Below, one piece after another: positions 58,302-64,000 of a DNA stretch of 64,000 nucleotides. Each line of letters starts with the position of its first letter. The first letter of the stretch is position 1. The DNA lies in contig JAUIJH010000002.1 of NCBI GenBank assembly GCA_030431335.1, positions 1-64,000 on the forward strand. The letters run 5' to 3'. Source of the DNA: Alphaproteobacteria bacterium. Its GTDB lineage: Bacteria > Pseudomonadota > Alphaproteobacteria > Rhizobiales > Amorphaceae. Under the pieces are notes generated by a model. It was not told where the DNA came from. It ran no database searches and saw only the letters and a list, made by a program, of their open reading frames with translations. Both the position numbers and the translations under genes were made by a program.

Positions 58302-59768
58302 TCAGCCGATCTCGCGCCAGCGCCGCCCGTCGCGGTGCATCAGCATCAGGGCGTCTTCGGGGCCGGCCGAGCCGGGGTCGTAGGTGGGCGGGTATTCCGC
58401 CCGCTCCTCCCACGCCGCGATGATCGGATCGACCCACGCCCAGGCCGCCTCCACCTCGTCGCCGCGCATGAACAGCGTCTGATCGCCGCGCACCACGTCC
58501 ATGACCAGGCGCTCGTAAGCGTCGGGCATGCGCAGCTTGGCGGCCTGCAGGCGGTCGGCGAAGGTCATGTCGAGCTCGGCCGGGGCGAGGCGCATGCCGC
58601 CGGGGCCGGGATCCTTGATGGTCATCGTCAGGCGGATGCCCTCGTCGGGCTGCAGCCGGATCGCCAGCACGTTGTGCCCGGCCTTGCCGTTCTTGGCGGT
58701 CGGAAAGATGGAGTGCGGCACGGCCTTGAAGGTGACCGAAATCTCCGAAACCCGCGCCCTCAGCCGCTTGCCGGTGCGCAGGTAGAACGGCACGTCCGCC
58801 CAGCGCCAGTTGCTCACGTGCGTCTTCAGGGCGACGAAGGTCTCGGTGTGGCTGGTGGGGTTGTCCACCTCCTCCTGGTAGGAGGGGTTGCCCTTGCCGG
58901 CGGCATATTGGCCGCGCACCATGTCGTCCGCGTCGGTGATCGGCGCCAGCGCGCGCAGCACCTTCAGCTTCTCGTCGCGCACCGCGTTGGGCTCGAAGTT
59001 GGCCGGCGGCTCCATCGCGATCAGGCACAGGAGCTGGAGCATGTGGTTCTGCACCATGTCGCGCATCGCGCCGATGCCGTCATAGTAGGCGCCGCGCCCT
59101 TCCACGCCGACGCTTTCGGCGACGGTGATCTGCACGTGGTCCACGTGCCCGGCGTTCCACAACGGTTCGAACAGGTTGTTGGCGAAGCGCAGCGCCATCA
59201 GGTTCTGCACCGTCTCCTTGCCGAGATAGTGGTCGATCCGGTAGATCTGCCGCTCCTCGAACTTGGAGCCAAGGAACTGGTTGAGCTTGTGGGCCGACGC
59301 GAGGTCGCGCCCCAGCGGCTTCTCGACCACGATGCGCGGCTCGCCCTCCGTCAGCCCCACCTCGCTCATGCGCGTGACGACGGGCTCGAAGAAGCGCGGC
59401 GCCACCGAAAGATAGAACACGCGCGGACGGCCGCTGCCGTCGTCCTTGTAGGGCAGGAGGCTCGCCCAGCCGGATTCCGACATGGCGTCGACACGATGAT
59501 AGTCGATCATTGTCAGGAAGCGGTCGACGCAATCCTTGTCCAGCGCGTCCGGCCCGACGAATTCGTTCAGCGCCTCCAGCACGATGTTGCGATAGTTTTC
59601 GGTGGAATGCTCGCTGGAGGCGGCGCCGCGGATGCGCGCGTCGGGAGGCATTTGACCGTCGTGCAGGCGGTGGTAGAGGGCCGGAATGAGCTTGCGGCGC
59701 GCAAGGTCCCCTGTCGCGCCGAACACCACGAGATCGAAGGGTTCGACGGGTACAACGCGTGCGACCAT
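58302..59768 (-). CDS. zwf: Glucose-6-phosphate dehydrogenase
   Basis: A 488-residue enzyme. The NADP fold is at [19 protein letters not shown] and the catalytic motif at [14 protein letters not shown]. It oxidises glucose-6-phosphate to 6-phosphogluconolactone. I chose ATG 59768 after GGAG; the track ORF begins 31 codons earlier. The lactonase gene pgl, often between zwf and edd, is absent: 109 bp separate the two genes. Confidence 0.95.
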   Translation of the reverse strand: MVARVVPVEPFDLVVFGATGDLARRKLIPALYHRLHDGQMPPDARIRGAASSEHSTENYRNIVLEALNEFVGPDALDKDCVDRFLTMIDYHRVDAMSESGWASLLPYKDDGSGRPRVFYLSVAPRFFEPVVTRMSEVGLTEGEPRIVVEKPLGRDLASAHKLNQFLGSKFEERQIYRIDHYLGKETVQNLMALRFANNLFEPLWNAGHVDHVQITVAESVGVEGRGAYYDGIGAMRDMVQNHMLQLLCLIAMEPPANFEPNAVRDEKLKVLRALAPITDADDMVRGQYAAGKGNPSYQEEVDNPTSHTETFVALKTHVSNWRWADVPFYLRTGKRLRARVSEISVTFKAVPHSIFPTAKNGKAGHNVLAIRLQPDEGIRLTMTIKDPGPGGMRLAPAELDMTFADRLQAAKLRMPDAYERLVMDVVRGDQTLFMRGDEVEAAWAWVDPIIAAWEERAEYPPTYDPGSAGPEDALMLMHRDGRRWREIG

Positions 59769-59992
59769 CGCTGGGCTCCATAGCAGGTACGACTGGCGGG
59801 GCGCTCGCAAGACGCATGCCCCGCGCCAAGATAGTGAGACGTGCGGGCCGCAGCCAGGCATTCATCCCTGCGCCAGCGTCCCGCGTCGACCCCGCAGATA
59901 CCACACTGTACGCTCCCGTCCGCCCCCGAGGCTGAACAATTGCGCGGCACCCGTCCCGGACCCGTCTCCCCCCTTCGTGCAAAGGGCCTGAA

Positions 59993-61482
59993 ATGAGCGA
60001 AAATTCCAGCGCTGCCGATGCCCAGGCGCGCATCGTGGCCTTCCTGGCCAGCCCCGCCGCGCACGGCGGCGCGCAGCCGGCGCACATCGAAACGCATTTG
60101 TCGCACCTTTCCTCGGCCCCGAGATCGCGCTGAAGCTGAAGAAGGCGATCGCCTGGAGCGTCGTCGACTATTCGAGCCTTGCCGCCCGCGAGCGCTTCTG
60201 CCGGCGCGAACTGGAGATCAACGAGCCCAACGCACCCGAGATCTACCTGTCGGTCGAGCCGGTTTGCGAGGGGCCGGACGGCCTTGCCGTCGGCGGCGAC
60301 GGCGAGGTGGTGGACTACGTCCTCAAGATGCACCGCTTCCCCGACAAGGCGCAGCTCGACCGGGTGGTCGAGGCCGGGATCTTCACCGTCGCGCTGGCGG
60401 AAGCGACGGCCGACACCATCGCCGCGCTCCACCGCCGCGCCCCGATCGTGCGCCGGCGCGATCACCACGCCCATGTCGCGACGCTCGCCGAGCAGCTCGC
60501 GCGCGACGTCGCCGCCGAACTCGGCGAGGCGGACGCGGCCGACGTCGCCGCCTGGGCCGATGCCTGCCGCGCCGCCCTTGCCGCCAACGCGACACGCATC
60601 GATGCGCGCGCGCGGCACGGGTTCGTGCGCCGCTGCCACGGCGACCTGCACCTGTCCAACCTGTGCCTGTGGCACGGCGAGCCGGTCGCCTTCGACGCCA
60701 TCGAGTTCTCCGAGGAGATCGCCACCATCGACGTGATGTACGACCTCGCCTTCGTGCTCATCGACCTGGAACATCGCGGCCATGCGGACCGTGCGAGCGT
60801 GCTCCTGTCGCGCTACCTGCAACGCACCCGCGACTATGGCGCATTGGCGCTGGCGCCGCTCTACCGGAGCCTGCGCCATATGGTGCGCGCGCTGGTGGGC
60901 GCCCGCAAAGGGCGGGACGTGTCGGCCCACCTTGCGGCGGCGCGGCGGATCCTGGCGCCCGGCGCGCCGCCGTCGCTCATCGCCATCGGCGGCCTGTCGG
61001 GCTCCGGCAAGAGCACCGTCGCGCGGAGCCTGTCGGCCGCCACCGGCACCGTCGTCCTGCGCTCCGACGTCGCGCGCAAGACGCTGTTCGGCCTCGAGCC
61101 GGAGGACCCCTTGCCCGAGGAGGCCTACACCGAGGCGATGTCGCAGCTCGTCTACCGGCGTCTTGCCACCGATGCGCGCCGCGCGCTCGCCGCCGGCGCG
61201 TCCGTCATCCTCGATGCGACGTTCCTCGCCCCGGCCGAGCGCGACATGGCCCGCCGTCTCGCCGCCGGCGCCGGCGTCGCCTTCCACGGCATCTTCCTGG
61301 AGGCGCCGCCCGCCATTTTGCGCGCGCGCGTCGCCGCCCGCCGGCACGACGCGTCCGACGCCGACGCGAGCGTCGTCTCCCTCCAGAGCGAGCGGGATCT
61401 GGGCCCGCTCGACTGGACGCGCATGAATGCCCAGCGGCCCACGGCCGACCTCGCCCGCGCGATCATCGCACTGGGGGCCTAA
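59993..61482 (+). pseudogene. APH/P-loop kinase fusion, frameshifted near the 5' end
   Basis: The intact family is about 500 residues: an aminoglycoside-phosphotransferase-like domain followed by a P-loop kinase. Here the ATG frame encodes ...HIETHLSHL and then stops at 60133, while the next conserved words LGPEIALKLKKA continue in the frame one base over. The break is at 60107-60111, where CTTTCC is read and one more T would restore the frame. Downstream the APH core (CHGDLHLSNLC, AFDAIEFSE) and P-loop (GGLSGSGKST) are intact to 61482. A frame beginning at 60307 (GTG) could make the C-terminal part. Confidence 0.72.
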
Positions 61483-62216
61483 CCTCGGGGCTTTTCGTGC
61501 GCGGCGAGCCAGTCGGCGACGATGCGCCGGTGCCGCGCGGCGCCGTAGCTGGGGAAATGCCCGGCGTGCACCACGCGCACCGGCAGGTCGTGGAGGCGCA
61601 CCATGGAGCGGTAATAGTCGGCCGCGTTTGCGTGGTAGGTGTCCTCCACCAGCGGCCCGTCATAGACGATGTCGCCGGCGAACAGGATGCCGCTCGCCCG
61701 CTCGAACAGCGCGATGCCGCCGGGCGAATGGCCCGGCGTGTGGATCACCTCGAAGCGCCGGTCGCCCAGATCGATCACGTCGCCGTCGGCAACCGTGCGC
61801 GTGGCGGGTGCGGCGCGCACCTTGTAGGTGGCGCTCTCGTAGGGTGTGGGCGGCAGGATATCGAAGATGTCGTCGGTCACGTAGGGGTCGGCGAGCGTCG
61901 CCCGGTTCTGCGGGTCGGCGAGGATGGCCGCCTCCGCTTCGTGCACCACGCGGTCGGCGAACTCGTGGTGGCAGCCGATGTGGTCGAAGTGGGTGTGGCT
62001 CGCGACGGCGGTCAGCGGCCGCTCCGTCACCAGCGGCACCCACTGGCGCAGCGGCACCACGCCCATGCCCGAATCAACCAGCATGTCGCCGTCCCGCCCG
62101 CGCACGTGCCACATGTTGCAGCGATAGAATTCCTGGATGAAGGGCTCGCCGATGTGGCTGACGCCATCGCCCATCGGCGTCACCTGGTACCAGTCTTGCG
62201 GCCGCGCGCGCTGCAT
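61479..62216 (-). CDS. MBL-fold metallo-hydrolase
   Basis: A 245-residue beta-lactamase-fold enzyme. The zinc motif is SHTHFDHIG, with later ligands His in TPGHSPGG, Asp in FAGDIVYD and His in VHAGHFPS. Such proteins hydrolyse thioesters, lactones or other esters. It overlaps the preceding frameshifted gene by 4 bp in convergent orientation. No pathway is indicated by the neighbours. Confidence 0.88.
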   Translation of the reverse strand: MQRARPQDWYQVTPMGDGVSHIGEPFIQEFYRCNMWHVRGRDGDMLVDSGMGVVPLRQWVPLVTERPLTAVASHTHFDHIGCHHEFADRVVHEAEAAILADPQNRATLADPYVTDDIFDILPPTPYESATYKVRAAPATRTVADGDVIDLGDRRFEVIHTPGHSPGGIALFERASGILFAGDIVYDGPLVEDTYHANAADYYRSMVRLHDLPVRVVHAGHFPSYGAARHRRIVADWLAAHEKPRG

Positions 62217-62238
62217 GGTCGGTCCTTTGCAAATGGCC

Positions 62239-62262
62239 CGATCGGCAAAAGTCGGCCGATCG
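62239..62262. repeat. 8-bp inverted repeat upstream of the MBL gene
   Basis: CGATCGGC and GCCGATCG are separated by AAAAGTCG, beginning 23 bp before the MBL start on the minus strand. It could be an operator or a 5' RNA hairpin. The rest of the 290-bp gap to the next gene holds nothing I recognise. Confidence 0.45.
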
Positions 62263-62506
62263 CATGGGCACCGTGCCGTCCGCGCGCTCCGCCGTCGGCG
62301 GCAGGTGCGCGGCGAGGACGATATCGCCCGCCGTCGCCATTTCGGGCAAGAACCCGGCTGCCGGCAACCCGTCTTTGGGGGGGCGGCGACGGGGAGATAT
62401 CACCGCCGGCGGGCGCCACCCCAATCGCGGGCGCCGGGCTTATCCCCGTGCGGCCGCCGGCGCTTATCCTTCGCAAGACGAAACAAGCCGACCGGAGGAC
62501 CCTGCG

Positions 62507-62776
62507 ATGCCGGCACAAGACACCTACCGTTCCTACGACCGCGGGCTGAACGCGCCCGCCGCCGATGCCTTTGCCATCACGCCCAACGATGCGACCGACC
62601 TCGCCATCGCCGCGCGCGCCATCTATGTCGGCGGGGCGGGCAACCTCGAGATCGTCACGCTGGCCGGCAGCACGGTGCAGTTCACCGGCCTCGGCGCCGG
62701 CACCACCTTGCCCTGCAGCGCGGTGCGCGTCCGCGCCACCAACACCACCGCCACGGGCCTCGTCGGCCTCGTCTGA
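62507..62776 (+). CDS. Head-spike base-like protein (RCAP_rcc01079/GhsA family)
   Basis: An 89-residue protein. The pattern AITPNDATDLAIAARAIYVGGAGNLEIVTLAGSTVQFTGLGAGTTLPCSAVRV resembles the small beta-rich base protein of the head spikes of Rhodobacter gene-transfer agents (from memory). GGAGGAC precedes the ATG. No other phage or GTA structural gene is near, so it is an orphan here. Confidence 0.62.
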   Translation: MPAQDTYRSYDRGLNAPAADAFAITPNDATDLAIAARAIYVGGAGNLEIVTLAGSTVQFTGLGAGTTLPCSAVRVRATNTTATGLVGLV

Positions 62777-62787
62777 GGCGGCCGGCG

Positions 62788-63816
62788 CTACAGCGTGTGG
62801 CCGCTGCGCGCGCGCTTGGTGGCGAGATAGCGTGCGTTCTCGGCCGTCACCGGGCCATGCAGCGGCTCCGCCGTCACGGCAAGGCCGCCGATGGCGAGCC
62901 CGTCCGCCTTGCGCGGATTGTTGGTCAGGAGCCGGACGCGGCGCAGCCCGAGATGGCGCAGCACCACGGCGGCGGCGGCATAGTCCCGCTCGTCGTCGTG
63001 GTAGCCCAGCGCCACGTTGGCATCGACGGTGTCGAGCCCGTCCTCCTGCAGCGCATAGGCGCGCAGTTTGCTCACGAGGCCGATGCCGCGCCCCTCCTGG
63101 GCGGTATAGATCAGCACCCCGCCCGCCGCCGCGATGCGCTGTAGCGACAGGCGAAGCTGCCCGCCGCAATCGCATTTCAACGAGCCGAACACGTCGCCCG
63201 TGATGCAGGACGAGTGGACGCGCACCAGCGCCCCGTCGGCCACCTCGCCGATGGCGAGCGCGCTGACCGTGCCGCCCACCGCATCGCGAAAGGCCGTCAT
63301 CCGGGCCGTGCCGCCGGTCGCGAGCGGCACCGGCGCGGCGGCGACCGGCTCGATGGTGCCCGCCAGCGTGGCGCGGAAGGAGAGGATGTCCGCAGCGTCG
63401 GCGCTCAAAGTGCCGGCGGGCGCGCGCTCCGGATCGGCCACCGTCATCGCCGGGAGCCGCTCGGCGAGCTTGGCGAGCTCGCTCGCTGCGGCCGCGATGG
63501 TGGCCCCTTCGGCGATGGCAATGCCGGCGAAGTCCACACCAGGCGCCGTCGCGAGTTGGAAGATCCGCCCGGCGTCGTGCTCCGGCGCCGAAAGCAACGT
63601 CGGCACCCGCTTCAGCCCCAGATAGGCCGCCCGGTCGGCCGAGACGGCGAGCGTCGCCGAAACCAGGCGCCCACCCTCCAGCGGCGAGACCAGCACCTGC
63701 CGCCCGCCGTCGCGCACGAGCACCGCACGCCCTGCCGCCACCTCGTTGATGGCGCGGTGCACGGCGACGAAGCCGGCCGAGGCGGTGGACAGGCGTGCGC
63801 GGGGGTCGCTCAGCAT
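62788..63816 (-). CDS. ribA: GTP cyclohydrolase II
   Basis: A 342-residue enzyme. The zinc cysteines and catalytic region are in HSSCITGDVFGSLKCDCGGQLRLSL, with QEGRGIGL and LLTNNPRKADGL following. It converts GTP to the first riboflavin precursor. The N-terminal 130 residues look like the degenerate DHBP-synthase-related extension common in alphaproteobacterial RibA. ATG 63816 chosen; the track ORF starts 60 codons earlier in the promoter region. Confidence 0.9.
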   Translation of the reverse strand: MLSDPRARLSTASAGFVAVHRAINEVAAGRAVLVRDGGRQVLVSPLEGGRLVSATLAVSADRAAYLGLKRVPTLLSAPEHDAGRIFQLATAPGVDFAGIAIAEGATIAAAASELAKLAERLPAMTVADPERAPAGTLSADAADILSFRATLAGTIEPVAAAPVPLATGGTARMTAFRDAVGGTVSALAIGEVADGALVRVHSSCITGDVFGSLKCDCGGQLRLSLQRIAAAGGVLIYTAQEGRGIGLVSKLRAYALQEDGLDTVDANVALGYHDDERDYAAAAVVLRHLGLRRVRLLTNNPRKADGLAIGGLAVTAEPLHGPVTAENARYLATKRARSGHTL

Positions 63817-63922
63817 GGCGGGTTCCCGAATAATTGAGTGGCGGTGACATGGATCGCTTGACGCCATGGTGCAAGCGTAGCACCCCCGCCTTTCCCGGCC
63901 CCCGCGCCCCAGGAGCCCGCCC

Positions 63923-64000
63923 TTGCACGATACGCCTTCCCCCGCTGCGCCCACCGGACCGCTCGCCGGGCTCCTGGTGCTCGACCTGTCGCGCATCCTC
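63923..64000 (+). CDS. CoA-transferase family III (CaiB/BaiF), N-terminal fragment
   Basis: 26 codons from TTG 63923 to the window edge. PLAGLLVLDLSRIL matches the typical opening of class III CoA-transferases. AGGAG lies eight bases upstream. It is divergent from ribA, with promoters in the 106-bp gap. Confidence 0.65.
   Translation, partial: MHDTPSPAAPTGPLAGLLVLDLSRIL

Noticed and set aside
59769-59992. HexR-type operator before zwf
   Set aside because: The region contains TGTAC but no full match to the TGTA-N-TACA type palindrome expected for HexR.

Overview
This window comes from a GC-rich alphaproteobacterium, probably Hyphomicrobiales or Rhodobacterales. The basis is codon usage, TRAP and ABC uptake systems everywhere, an Entner-Doudoroff operon, a LigM-type tetrahydrofolate (THF) O-demethylase, and an orphan homologue of the gene-transfer-agent head-spike base protein. 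Genes are packed with many 4-bp ATGA/GTGA overlaps. I saw no rRNA, tRNA, CRISPR array or insertion sequence.

Layout. 1-1.5 kb: end of an amidohydrolase plus an FMN 2-hydroxy-acid dehydrogenase. 2-10.7 kb: a methoxy-aromatic module with a GntR regulator, a LigM-like demethylase, a DctPQM TRAP transporter, a type I extradiol dioxygenase, formyl-THF deformylase (PurU), MetF and a globin. 10.5-19.8 kb: a Rieske oxygenase with a hydroxyacid dehydrogenase, a branched-chain-type ABC transporter with two AhpD-like genes inside its operon, a phosphoribosyltransferase-like protein and a Rieske ferredoxin. 19.8-27.3 kb: a DUF1116 protein, MarR, a three-subunit molybdenum hydroxylase whose FeS subunit is fused to a CoxG domain, and a cyclic amidohydrolase. 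27.5-34.1 kb: an ABC importer with two different ATPases, followed by a formamidase/acetamidase homologue. 34.1-36.3 kb: a GFA-family protein and pcaCHG. 36.4-39.2 kb: an AI-2E-type permease, DUF1028 and aspartate dehydrogenase. 39.3-46.6 kb: GntR, a dipeptide-type ABC transporter and an M24 peptidase homologue. 46.9-55.2 kb: an aminotransferase and glycogen genes pgm-glgA-glgC-glgP. 55.4-59.8 kb: DUF1127 and eda-edd-zwf. 60-64 kb: a frameshifted kinase, an MBL hydrolase, the spike-base homologue, ribA and the start of a CoA-transferase.

The best-supported system is the methoxy-aromatic regulon. A perfect 12-bp palindrome, TATGTATACATA, lies just upstream of both the demethylase gene and metF. 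Each of these genes also carries a degenerate copy of it inside the coding sequence, written with codons that are rare in this genome, at distances close to whole helical turns. The inferred logic is demethylation onto THF, methyl oxidation by MetF, formate release by PurU and ring cleavage by the extradiol enzyme. The pcaCHG cluster 25 kb away could take protocatechuate if vanillate is the substrate.

A second candidate system is the 11.5-27.3 kb block. Its Rieske oxygenase and ferredoxin, molybdenum hydroxylase, cyclic amidohydrolase, DUF1116 protein, phosphoribosyltransferase-like protein and HAAT-type transporter together look like uptake and breakdown of a nitrogen-containing, possibly heterocyclic, compound. 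The substrate cannot be read from sequence.
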